NCBI RefSeq assembly: GCF_013389455.1
Contig: NZ_CP058278.1
Location: 1,054,001-1,118,000 of the forward strand
Direction of reading: 5' to 3'
DNA from: Flavobacterium inviolabile
GTDB lineage: Bacteria > Bacteroidota > Bacteroidia > Flavobacteriales > Flavobacteriaceae
DNA length: 64,000 bases
The notes under the pieces were generated by a model. The model was not told where the DNA came from. It did no database searches and saw only the letters and a program-made list of their open reading frames with translations. A program made the translations under genes and the position numbers. The number at the start of each line of letters is the position of its first letter. Within the stretch, counting starts at the first letter, position 1. This document shows positions 56,279-64,000 of this stretch, piece after piece.

Positions 56279-56989
56279 TTGAGTACTTTATATTTTACAG
56301 ACAGGAGTAATATCAACCTGGAAGATGTTGTTTTTAACGAAGCGGTATCCGGACAGATCAATCAGTTTTTAAAGGAATACCAGTATCGGGAAATTTTGGA
56401 ACAGTATGAACTGCCGGTAGTCAACAAAATGCTGCTTTACGGAAAAACCGGCTGTGGGAAAACAATGACGGCAAAAGCCATAGCAAAACGGCTCGATAAG
56501 AAAATCATCATTGTAAACCTGGCGAGTATCGTGTCGTCCAAACTGGGCGAAACAGCAAAGAATATTGAAGGACTGTTTAAAGAAGTATTGTATGAAAGCG
56601 CCGTATTGTTCTTTGATGAATTTGATTCGTTGGGGCAAATCCGGGATTATGATAACAAAGACAGTAGCGAGATGAAAAGGGTTGTCAATGCCATTTTACA
56701 GCTGATTGATAACTTCCCGAAAAAATCCATTCTAATTGCGGCAACCAACCAGATACAGATGATTGATGAAGCTTTGGTACGCCGGTTTGAATTAAAGCTG
56801 GAATTTACCTTGCCTTCCAAAGATGTGCTGGATAAATATTACACCCATTTATTGTCTAAGTATCCGGTACCATTCCAAAAACTGGAACGCATCTATGACA
56901 TTTCATTTGCAGAGGCAAAAAACCATGTTTTTAAAGAAGTGAAAAACAATATTATTCAGGCAGAGATAGCCAAACAACAAAATAATTAA
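56279..56989 (+). CDS. AAA-family ATPase
   Basis: 236 residues, one AAA domain: Walker A GKTGCGKTM, Walker B AVLFFDEFDSLG, sensor 1 IAATNQ, and an arginine-finger-like LVRRFELKLEF. Start is a TTG at 56279 (MSTLYFTDRSN); no in-frame ATG exists before the Walker A motif. The helical C-terminus is short. It has its own promoter and is isolated by terminators from nrdA; dgt lies 51 nt downstream. Partner and function unknown; hexameric remodeller is an inference from family. Confidence 0.82.
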   Translation: MSTLYFTDRSNINLEDVVFNEAVSGQINQFLKEYQYREILEQYELPVVNKMLLYGKTGCGKTMTAKAIAKRLDKKIIIVNLASIVSSKLGETAKNIEGLFKEVLYESAVLFFDEFDSLGQIRDYDNKDSSEMKRVVNAILQLIDNFPKKSILIAATNQIQMIDEALVRRFELKLEFTLPSKDVLDKYYTHLLSKYPVPFQKLERIYDISFAEAKNHVFKEVKNNIIQAEIAKQQNN

Positions 56990-57040
56990 TCCTATTTTGA
57001 ATCAGAACAATTCAGAATATATAATATAAGGAATCCAATG

Positions 57041-58381
57041 ATGAACTGGGAACAGCTCTTGTCCTTAAAAAGACAAGGCGATACAAGCAAACGTTTAAGA
57101 AAAGAACAGGATGATACCCGGCTGGGTTTTGAAGTTGATTACGACAGGATCATCTTTTCATCTGCCTTTCGAAGCTTACAGGATAAAACGCAGGTTATTC
57201 CGCTTTCGAAAACCGATTTCGTACATACGCGGTTAACGCACAGTTTGGAAGTATCGGTTGTGGGACGTTCTTTAGGCCGTTTGGTTGGAAAGAAAATCTT
57301 AGAAAAATATCCTCATTTAAAAGAAATACACGGTTTCCACATGAACGATTTCGGAACGATTGTAGCGGCAGCTGCTTTGGCACACGATATCGGGAATCCG
57401 CCGTTTGGACATTCCGGCGAAAAGGCGATAGGGGAATATTTTAAAACCGGAAACGGCTTGCAGTATCAGGCGCAACTGGAACCTAAAGAATGGCAGGATC
57501 TGGTGGACTTTGAAGGAAATGCCAATGGCTTTTCGGTACTGACCGGTTCCCGTCCGGGTAATGAAGGCGGGCTTCGGATTTCCTATGCCACCTTAGGAGC
57601 CTTTATGAAATATCCGAAAGAAAGCCTTCCTAAAAAACCTACGGCTAATATAGCCGATAAGAAATTCGGCTTTTTCCAGACCGATAAAGAATTTTTTAAA
57701 GACGTAGCGGCAGAACTGGGGATGCTGTCCAATAAAAAAACGGAAGATATCGGGTTTGAAAGACATCCGCTGGCATTTCTGGTTGAAGCGGCAGACGATA
57801 TTTGCTATACCATAATCGATTTTGAAGACGGTATTAATCTGGGTCTGGTAGATGAGGACTTTGCTCTGGAATACCTTATTAATTTAGTAAGGCATACGAT
57901 CGATAACAAAAAATACAATACCCTTACCACAAAAGAAGACCGTATCAGCTACCTGCGTGCTTTGGCGATCAGCAGCTTGATAGGCGATGCCGTAAAGGTC
58001 TTCCTTGAAAATGAAGAAGCAATTCTTCAGGGGAACTTCCATGTAGCCCTGATGGACAAAAGCCAGTACAAAGCCCAGATGGACGACATTATCAAGATTA
58101 GTATTAAGAATATCTATCAGAGCCGTGAGGTAATTGAAAAAGAAATCATGGGTTACCAGATTATCAATACGTTGCTGGATAAATTCTGTACAGCATACAA
58201 TAATAAATTTGAAGGCAAGGCAACCAATTATGATATCCTGATCTTAAAATTATTGCCGGAGAAATTTATAACCGAAAAAATGAAACTTTATGAACGGCTG
58301 ATGCATATCTGTCATTTCGTTTCGATGTTAACTGACGGTAAAGCTTTACAAATCTTTAATATTATAAAAGCCGGGATTTAA
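57041..58381 (+). CDS. dgt: Deoxyguanosinetriphosphate triphosphohydrolase-like protein
   Basis: 446 residues from the second of two adjacent ATGs (57041; MNWEQLLSLKRQGD). HD-domain metal ligands are visible: His in HTRLTHSLEVSVVGR, HD in LAAHDIGNPPFGH-type LAHDIGNPPFGH, and the later Asp in VEAADDICYTIIDFEDG. It hydrolyses dNTPs, typically dGTP, to nucleoside and triphosphate. Located downstream of ribonucleotide reductase and the AAA ATPase; a role in dNTP pool balance is likely. No separate promoter seen, so it may be co-transcribed with the ATPase. Confidence 0.92.
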   Translation: MNWEQLLSLKRQGDTSKRLRKEQDDTRLGFEVDYDRIIFSSAFRSLQDKTQVIPLSKTDFVHTRLTHSLEVSVVGRSLGRLVGKKILEKYPHLKEIHGFHMNDFGTIVAAAALAHDIGNPPFGHSGEKAIGEYFKTGNGLQYQAQLEPKEWQDLVDFEGNANGFSVLTGSRPGNEGGLRISYATLGAFMKYPKESLPKKPTANIADKKFGFFQTDKEFFKDVAAELGMLSNKKTEDIGFERHPLAFLVEAADDICYTIIDFEDGINLGLVDEDFALEYLINLVRHTIDNKKYNTLTTKEDRISYLRALAISSLIGDAVKVFLENEEAILQGNFHVALMDKSQYKAQMDDIIKISIKNIYQSREVIEKEIMGYQIINTLLDKFCTAYNNKFEGKATNYDILILKLLPEKFITEKMKLYERLMHICHFVSMLTDGKALQIFNIIKAGI

Positions 58382-58409
58382 TTCTTACTGATAAATTAAC
58401 GCTATTTTT

Positions 58410-58438
58410 TTGTTAAGTGGAATAAAAGTTTAATTTTG
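58410..58438 (+). promoter_or_regulatory. Promoter of the M36 protease gene
   Basis: TTG at 58410-58412 and TAATTTTG at 58431-58438, spacer 18 nt, 34 nt before the ATG. Confidence 0.7.
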
Positions 58439-58471
58439 TGATACTTAAATTAAAAAAGCTAACTACAAATT

Positions 58472-61117
58472 ATGAAAAAAACTACCCTATTGATGCTAAT
58501 GTTAGCAAGTGGCGTAGGATTTGCCCAATCCCAAAATGAGCAGATTCAGCGATATCTGGCTAATAATCATCAAAAACTTGGATTAACGAAGCAAGATGTT
58601 GAGGACTGGTTTGTTGAAAGTGAAGCGAGTTCTTCCACTACAAAAATCAATAACTATTATGTTAAGCAGCGGTATAAAGGAATCGAAATTTTTAATGCAA
58701 TAACCAATTTTTCTGTTAAAAACGGAGAGGTTATTAATGTTGGAAATCGGTTTGTTCCGGGAATATCGGCAAAGATCAATACGGTTACTCCGGTTTTATC
58801 AGTGCTTGACGGCTTCCAGAAAGCGTTAAGCCTGTTGAAAGTACAAACGTTCAGCAGCCAGGTTGTTACTACAATCAGCAATAAAGAATTTAAATTGTCT
58901 AACGGAACGTTACAGGATGATCCGGTAAGTGCAGAATTGGTGTTCCAGCAAATGGAAGACGAATCGTTGCGTCTGGCCTGGGATTATACGTTTTATACTT
59001 CCGATTACAAGCATTTATGGAGTGTTAGAATCGATGCTGTAAACGGTAAACTTCTGGAAAATTTTGACTTGGTTTTAAGTTGTAATTTTGGTGATGCGAA
59101 TCACAAAGAGCACAACCACTCCATGAACTTTGGCAATAAAGCGTTTAAAGAAGCAAATTCTTTTGCGCAGGTACAGTCGGGATCTTACCGTGTGTACCCA
59201 TTCAATGTGGAAAGTCCTAATCACGGTAACAGAGAGTTGTTGGTTTCTCCGGATAATGCGCTTGCTTCTCCTTACGGATGGCATGATATTAACGGAACAG
59301 CCGGCGCGGAATTTACCATTACAAGAGGAAATAACGTTTGGGCAAAAGAAGATATTGCCGGAACAAACGGAAACGGAGCAAGTCCGGACGGAGGTGCAGG
59401 ATTGGTTTTTGACTATCCTTACGGCGGAACCGGAGTAGCAGCGTCTACTTATACGAATGCTGCAACGACAAACCTGTTCTACATGAATAATATCATGCAC
59501 GATATCATGTATCAGTATGGTTTTAATGAAGTTAACGGTAACTTCCAGCAGAATAATTATGGAAAAGGAGGAACAGTTACCCTTCAGGGTGATGCTGTTT
59601 TAGCTGATGCACAGGATGGAAGCGGAACAAATAACGCAAACTTTTCCACACCGGTTGACGGACAGCGCCCGAGAATGCAGATGTATTTATGGGATGTTGG
59701 ACCAAGACCTAAATTTTTCGAGATTCATTCCCCGGCTTCTTTAGCGGGTAGCTATGTAGCGGTTGACAATAACTTTACTAACGGTCACGTGGCATTGCCG
59801 GTGCAGCCTGCAGGGATTACGGCTAATGTGGCCCTGTTCAATGACGGTGTTCCGGATAATGCAGATGCTTGTACAGCAGCTATAAACGGTGCAGAATTGA
59901 ACGGTAAGATCGTAATGATCAAAAGAGGAACCTGTTCTTTTGTTGAAAAAGTTATGTTTGCTCAGAATGCAGGAGCACTTGCAGTTATCGTGGTAAACAA
60001 TTTAGAAGAAGATATCGTGATGGGTGGTGATAATGCAGCGATAACAATCCCTGCTATTTCCATCAGACCTTCTGTTGGAAATGCTATGATCGCAGCCATG
60101 CAAAACGGAACACTTAATTTAACGATTGCTATTCAGCCGGTTAACTTTGTGAATTCTGATGGCGATTTTGATAATGGTGTTATTACACACGAATACGGAC
60201 ATGGTGTTTCTTCCCGTTTAACCGGCGGACCGGCTAATGCGGCTTGTTTAACAAGTTCAGAGCAAATGGGAGAAGGATGGTCAGATTTCTTTGCTTATAT
60301 GTTGCAGATGAAAGCTGGTGATTCTCCGGTTGTTGGTAAAGGTATTGCTACTTTCTTGGCCAATCAGCCTACAGACGGAAGAGGAATCCGTGCTTTTAAA
60401 TATTCAACGGATTTAGCTATTAACCCGCTTACTTACGGAGATACAAATGGTTTAACCTATGTAGACGCTAACGGAACAACAAGAATTGATGTTCACGCTG
60501 TAGGAACGGTTTGGGCTAGTGTATTATGGGATTTAGCCTGGGCTTATGTTAACAAATACGGATACGATGCGAATATGTACACCGGTACCGGTGGAAATAA
60601 CAAAGTTTTAAGACTGGTTATTGACGCTTTAAAATTACAGCCTTGTAACCCTTCATTCGTTTCCGGTAGAAATGCTATTATTGCAGCAGATCAGGCAACG
60701 ACAGGCGGACAGGATTTCTGTATGATCTGGGATGTATTTGCAAGAAGAGGATTGGGTGTTAATGCTTCGGCTGGAACCAATTCCGGTATTGCCGGTATTA
60801 ACGACCAGGTGGAAGATTTTACAACGCCGCCACAGGGACCTAACTGTACGTTAGCAGTAGACTATTTCCAGAATGAAGATATGATCAAGGTATATCCTAA
60901 CCCTTCAAACGGAACGTTCAATGTGTTTATTGGAAACTACAGCGGAAAAGTGACACTTGAAGTATTTGATATAAACGGTAGAAAAGTGTACAACCAAAAA
61001 GTTGACGACTTCAATATCGAAAAAACAATAAATCTGAAAGGATTACAATCAGGAATGTATATTCTTAAGATTGATGGAGATAATCTAAGTTATACGAAGA
61101 AGGTTATATTAAATTAA
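58472..61117 (+). CDS. Secreted M36-family (fungalysin) zinc metalloprotease with T9SS sorting domain
   Basis: 881 residues. Signal peptide MKKTTLLMLMLASGVGFAQ; N-terminal FTP-like propeptide (VKQRYKGIEIFNA); zinc motif HEYGHGVSSRLTGG near residue 571, with a downstream glutamate in SEQMGEGWSDFF; a PA domain inserted before it (GKIVMIKRGTCSFVEKV); and a type A T9SS C-terminal domain (KVYPNPSNGTFNVFIGNYSG ... GMYILKIDGDN). Secreted proteolysis, matching the M43 pair at the left edge of the window. Confidence 0.95.
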   Translation: MKKTTLLMLMLASGVGFAQSQNEQIQRYLANNHQKLGLTKQDVEDWFVESEASSSTTKINNYYVKQRYKGIEIFNAITNFSVKNGEVINVGNRFVPGISAKINTVTPVLSVLDGFQKALSLLKVQTFSSQVVTTISNKEFKLSNGTLQDDPVSAELVFQQMEDESLRLAWDYTFYTSDYKHLWSVRIDAVNGKLLENFDLVLSCNFGDANHKEHNHSMNFGNKAFKEANSFAQVQSGSYRVYPFNVESPNHGNRELLVSPDNALASPYGWHDINGTAGAEFTITRGNNVWAKEDIAGTNGNGASPDGGAGLVFDYPYGGTGVAASTYTNAATTNLFYMNNIMHDIMYQYGFNEVNGNFQQNNYGKGGTVTLQGDAVLADAQDGSGTNNANFSTPVDGQRPRMQMYLWDVGPRPKFFEIHSPASLAGSYVAVDNNFTNGHVALPVQPAGITANVALFNDGVPDNADACTAAINGAELNGKIVMIKRGTCSFVEKVMFAQNAGALAVIVVNNLEEDIVMGGDNAAITIPAISIRPSVGNAMIAAMQNGTLNLTIAIQPVNFVNSDGDFDNGVITHEYGHGVSSRLTGGPANAACLTSSEQMGEGWSDFFAYMLQMKAGDSPVVGKGIATFLANQPTDGRGIRAFKYSTDLAINPLTYGDTNGLTYVDANGTTRIDVHAVGTVWASVLWDLAWAYVNKYGYDANMYTGTGGNNKVLRLVIDALKLQPCNPSFVSGRNAIIAADQATTGGQDFCMIWDVFARRGLGVNASAGTNSGIAGINDQVEDFTTPPQGPNCTLAVDYFQNEDMIKVYPNPSNGTFNVFIGNYSGKVTLEVFDINGRKVYNQKVDDFNIEKTINLKGLQSGMYILKIDGDNLSYTKKVILN

Positions 61118-61124
61118 TTCTAAT

Positions 61125-61152
61125 AAAAAAGGTTCCGAAAGGAACCTTTTTT
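61125..61152 (+). terminator. Terminator after the M36 protease gene
   Basis: AAAAAAGGTTCC / GGAACCTTTTTT with loop GAAA, between two convergent genes; it can serve both strands. Confidence 0.9.
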
Positions 61153-61156
61153 GTTT

Positions 61157-62107
61157 TTAAAAAGTATAGCTCAATCCTACACCGAGTAATTGTTTAAACT
61201 GGATTTTAGGACCTTGTGTAACCTGTACGCCGTCTATCTCCTTTTTCGATTTGATGTCATCGTCATAAACGAGATTGGTACCGATATTGGCTTTTACATA
61301 TTGATTTACGACCAGATCAAGCTGTACCTGCCAGTCTACATCGACATTGCCAAAATTATTCAGGTAATCGGTATAAAGGCTTAATCGATGATCCAGGAAA
61401 ATATTTTTATAGATTTCATTCTTCCATTGGTTGGTGACTAAAATTCCCACTTCTGTCCGCGACTTTTTACCATGCCTGATCAGATTACCATCTGCGTCAT
61501 AAACCGCTTTGTCAACCCCGAAAGCCCCCTGGTCGGCTAAACGCTGATCCAGTACTAAAGTGGTTTTTTGTGTCAGCGGAGAAAAATAGGCATTCAGCTT
61601 TTTTTCTTTATTGGAATATTCTGCTCCTACACCCAGAAACCAGTAAGCCGGGGCAAAAGCCTTCGAAATTGCCAGATCCGTATTGGGATAAGCATAACCG
61701 CTTGTAAACTGCGTGTTGAAATTTAATTTCGCACTGTGGTACCAGTTTGAAATACTATCATGACGGTATCCGATGGTGGAATTAAGCTGTACCGCATCAT
61801 CCGTTTTCCGTAATTCCCTTTCTTCCTGCTTATTTACGCCATAGCGCACGATTAATTCGTTTTTCCATCTAAGATTGCCTTTGGTGTAGTTTCTTAGGAA
61901 AGCGCCCTTTAAAAGGCCGGAAATGGAGTTGTTTCCTCCGACGCTCCAATTGATAAAGGCAATCTGGCTGAAATCGAGGCCGATAACGTTCTTTTTGTGC
62001 CAGTAGGTGGTGGTGTCGGGGATTGTTGTTCTTACAACGTCTTGTGCATTACTTTTTGAAATAGTTAAAATAAAAAGTAATCCGATTAGATACGGAGTAA
62101 TTTTCAT
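61157..62107 (-). CDS. DUF3078-family outer-membrane protein
   Basis: 316 residues from the ATG at 62107 (MKITPYLIGLLFILTISKSNAQ signal peptide region); the codon two positions earlier is TTG. Body is made of alternating strands (FINWSVGGNNSISGLLKGAF, RWKNELIVRYGVNK) and ends GVGLSYTF with C-terminal Phe, typical of an outer-membrane beta-barrel. The pattern FSQIAFINWSVGGNNS is the DUF3078 signature. Function unknown. Confidence 0.83.
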   Translation of the reverse strand: MKITPYLIGLLFILTISKSNAQDVVRTTIPDTTTYWHKKNVIGLDFSQIAFINWSVGGNNSISGLLKGAFLRNYTKGNLRWKNELIVRYGVNKQEERELRKTDDAVQLNSTIGYRHDSISNWYHSAKLNFNTQFTSGYAYPNTDLAISKAFAPAYWFLGVGAEYSNKEKKLNAYFSPLTQKTTLVLDQRLADQGAFGVDKAVYDADGNLIRHGKKSRTEVGILVTNQWKNEIYKNIFLDHRLSLYTDYLNNFGNVDVDWQVQLDLVVNQYVKANIGTNLVYDDDIKSKKEIDGVQVTQGPKIQFKQLLGVGLSYTF

Positions 62108-62153
62108 GATCAAATAGAGTTTTTAATTTTGTAATAGGCAAAAGTGCTTACAT

Positions 62154-63923
62154 TCAGAGGCTTGATAAAAAATTCTTCAAACTGATAACGTCAATTTTGC
62201 AACTTTGTTGTTGCTCAATAACTGTGCCGTGTTCAATGAAAAAATCCGGTACCCCCAGTTTTTTAACACTTACAGGGTAATTATTATCGGTTATAAAAGC
62301 AGTAACAAGACTGCCGAAGCCGCCGATGATGCTGCCATCCTCAATGGTTATGATAGTGGTGTGTGTGTTACAGATTTCATGCAGGCTTTGTTCATCCAGT
62401 GGTTTTATAAAAGGAAAATGATAATGCGAAAATAAAGCCGCATCCTGTATTTCGTTTAAAGCCGCAGTAATATTATTGCCGATTGTGCCGGTAGATAGTA
62501 TGGCTGTTTGGGTACCTTTTTGCAATAGTCTGGCTTTGCCGATCTCAATTTTTTCAAAAGGCAGCTGCCAGTTGCGGATATAGCCTCTTCCTCTCGGATA
62601 GCGTATCGCAATAGGATGTTCCAGTCCTGTCTGTGCGGTGTACATCCCGTTTCTCAGTTCGATCTCATTAAGCGGAGCAAACAGGATAAGGTTCGGAATA
62701 CAGCTCAGGTAGGCAATGTCAAATACACCCTGGTGGGTTGCGCCGTCTTCGCCGACAAGCCCTGCACGGTCCAGGCAAAAAATTACCGGAAGATCCTGTA
62801 GTGCCACATCGTGGATAACCTGGTCGTAAGCCCGTTGTAAAAAGGTAGAATAAATGTTGCAAAAAACAACCATTCTCTGTGTTGCCATTCCGGCGGCCAG
62901 TGTTACGGCATGCTGTTCGGCTATGCCCACGTCAAAGGCACGCGACGGGATTTCCTCCATCATGAATTTCATGGAAGAACCGGTTGGCATAGCGGGTGTG
63001 ATGCCGATTATTTTTTCATTCTGTCGGGCCAGTTCCACTAGGGTTAAACCAAAAACATCCTGGAATTTTGGCGGCAGATGATCTTCAGATTTGGGAATTA
63101 TCTCACCGGTTACTTTGTCGAATTTTCCCGGTGCATGGTATTTCACCTGGTCTTTTTCGGCCTGTTCCAGTCCTTTTCCTTTGGTGGTGATAATATGAAG
63201 GAATTTAGGACCTTTTTTATTTTTAAGACGGTTCAGCTCACTTAACAAAAGAGGGATGTCATGACCGTCAATAGGACCGGAATAATCAAAATTCAGGGAA
63301 CTGATCATGTTGTTCTCTTTCGGATTCTTTCCGGCTTTTACCGAAGTCAGGTAATCTTTAAGAGCACCTACGCTGGGATCTATCCCAATGGCATTGTCAT
63401 TCAGGATAACCAGTAAATTGGCATCGGTTACCCCGGCGTGATTCAGTCCTTCAAAAGCCATTCCGGAAGCTATGGAAGCATCGCCAATTACGGCGATGTG
63501 CTGTTTTTCCGTTTCTCCTTTCAGGTTGGACGCAATGGCCATTCCGAGTGCGGCCGATATTGCCGTGGAGGAATGCCCGACACCAAAAGTATCGTAAATG
63601 CTTTCGCTGCGTTTCGGGAAACCGGATATGCCGTTCAGCTGCCGGTTCGTATGAAATATTTCGGCTCTTTCAGTCAGTATTTTATGTCCGTAAGCCTGGT
63701 GGCCTACATCCCAGACCAATAAATCTTCAGGGGTATTGAAAATATAATGAAGCGCTATCGTAAGTTCGACTACTCCAAGGCTTGCGCCTAAATGGCCTTC
63801 TTTGACAGCAACAATATCAATTATAAAGTCGCGTAATTCCTGTGCTAAAACCGGAAGTTGTTCAACCGGAAGCTGCCGTAAATGGACTGGAGATTGAATA
63901 TTTGGTAAGAGTTTTTCGGACAT
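62154..63923 (-). CDS. dxs: 1-deoxy-D-xylulose-5-phosphate synthase
   Basis: Condenses pyruvate and glyceraldehyde-3-phosphate, first step of the MEP isoprenoid pathway; thiamine diphosphate enzyme. 589 residues from the ATG at 63923 (MSEKLLPNIQ). Visible: GHQAYGHKILT, the thiamine-binding segment VIGDASIASGMAFEGLN (GDA where GDG is usual), KYHAPGKFDKVTGE, and the pyrimidine domain DVGIAEQHAVTLAAGMA. It is slightly short of the usual 620 residues but complete. Divergent from tadA with a very short interval. Confidence 0.95.
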   Translation of the reverse strand: MSEKLLPNIQSPVHLRQLPVEQLPVLAQELRDFIIDIVAVKEGHLGASLGVVELTIALHYIFNTPEDLLVWDVGHQAYGHKILTERAEIFHTNRQLNGISGFPKRSESIYDTFGVGHSSTAISAALGMAIASNLKGETEKQHIAVIGDASIASGMAFEGLNHAGVTDANLLVILNDNAIGIDPSVGALKDYLTSVKAGKNPKENNMISSLNFDYSGPIDGHDIPLLLSELNRLKNKKGPKFLHIITTKGKGLEQAEKDQVKYHAPGKFDKVTGEIIPKSEDHLPPKFQDVFGLTLVELARQNEKIIGITPAMPTGSSMKFMMEEIPSRAFDVGIAEQHAVTLAAGMATQRMVVFCNIYSTFLQRAYDQVIHDVALQDLPVIFCLDRAGLVGEDGATHQGVFDIAYLSCIPNLILFAPLNEIELRNGMYTAQTGLEHPIAIRYPRGRGYIRNWQLPFEKIEIGKARLLQKGTQTAILSTGTIGNNITAALNEIQDAALFSHYHFPFIKPLDEQSLHEICNTHTTIITIEDGSIIGGFGSLVTAFITDNNYPVSVKKLGVPDFFIEHGTVIEQQQSCKIDVISLKNFLSSL

Positions 63924-63927
63924 GCAG

Positions 63928-63935
63928 CAAAGGTA
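63928..63935 (-). promoter_or_regulatory. -7 box of dxs
   Basis: Minus-strand TACCTTTG, a perfect TAnnTTTG match ending 5 nt before the ATG. The transcript would have almost no leader. Confidence 0.6.
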
Positions 63936-63948
63936 CAATTTGAAATTG

Positions 63949-63956
63949 TATTTTTG
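63949..63956 (+). promoter_or_regulatory. -7 box of tadA
   Basis: TATTTTTG, a perfect TAnnTTTG match ending 5 nt before the ATG at 63962. Divergent from and symmetrical to the dxs box. Confidence 0.6.
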
Positions 63957-63961
63957 TTTTT

Positions 63962-64000
63962 ATGGAAAATATTTTCACCGACGATTATTTTATGAAAAAG
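63962..64000 (+). CDS. tadA: Start of a TadA-like tRNA adenosine(34) deaminase, truncated by window end
   Basis: Only 13 codons are visible, MENIFTDDYFMKK. This N-terminus is characteristic of the Bacteroidota tRNA-specific adenosine deaminase, which makes inosine at the wobble position of tRNA. The catalytic motifs are outside the window, so the identity rests on this short match and the position next to dxs. Confidence 0.6.
   Translation, partial: MENIFTDDYFMKK

Overview
The window looks like the chromosome of a Flavobacterium-like member of the Flavobacteriaceae (Bacteroidota). Three lines of evidence support this. Secreted proteases end in type A type IX secretion (T9SS) sorting domains (YPNP then GxYxxKI). 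Almost every clear promoter has the Bacteroidota -7 box TAnnTTTG, often with a TTG about 18-24 nt upstream. Housekeeping proteins such as RibF, Dxs, NrdAB and the start of TadA read like flavobacterial versions. Protein identities come from motif recognition only; no database search was run.

Layout. 1-5.1 kb: two tandem secreted M43 metalloproteases, the first cut by the left edge. 5.1-9.6 kb: ribF, a small membrane protein, queD-lpxH, a 2OG-Fe(II) oxygenase, and a crotonase followed by a 56-residue membrane ORF. 9.66 kb: tRNA-Ala(GGC). 9.8-33.4 kb: a large minus-strand RHS polymorphic-toxin locus. 33.6-40.1 kb: a TetR-controlled RND efflux operon. 40.2-43.7 kb: a large outer-membrane protein. 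43.8-52.4 kb: aspartate kinase, a GNAT acetyltransferase, fructose-1,6-bisphosphatase, a TerB-like protein, a HupE/UreJ protein, a dCMP-deaminase-like protein, an S41 protease, a small flavoprotein, a MarC protein and a DUF3109 protein. 52.6-58.4 kb: class I ribonucleotide reductase (nrdB, nrdA), an AAA ATPase and a dGTPase-like enzyme. 58.5-64 kb: a T9SS M36 protease, a DUF3078 protein, dxs and the first codons of tadA.

The most interesting region is the RHS locus. Reading the minus strand from 33.4 kb it encodes a lipoprotein, a 2038-residue RHS shell-like protein, a small secreted protein with a YD-like tail, a LolA-like protein and a 3725-residue RHS protein with a variable toxin tip, followed at once by a candidate immunity gene. 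Downstream lies a start-less second RHS C-terminus carrying about 1.23 kb of nearly identical RHS sequence, a different tip, and its own candidate immunity lipoprotein. That second tip contains an HExxH metallopeptidase motif, but the reading frame is broken by one surplus copy of an 8-bp tandem repeat; removing one unit restores a continuous frame. Further downstream is a third, collapsed remnant in which RHS core sequence is joined directly to the 3' end of a related immunity gene. Together these look like an archive of displaced toxin cassettes that could be swapped back by recombination.

Other well-supported regulation: a shared palindrome (TTAACAGTGTTAA and a variant) occurs twice ahead of the efflux operon and once at the tetR promoter, and dxs and tadA are divergent with -7 boxes so close to their ATGs that both transcripts are probably leaderless or nearly so.
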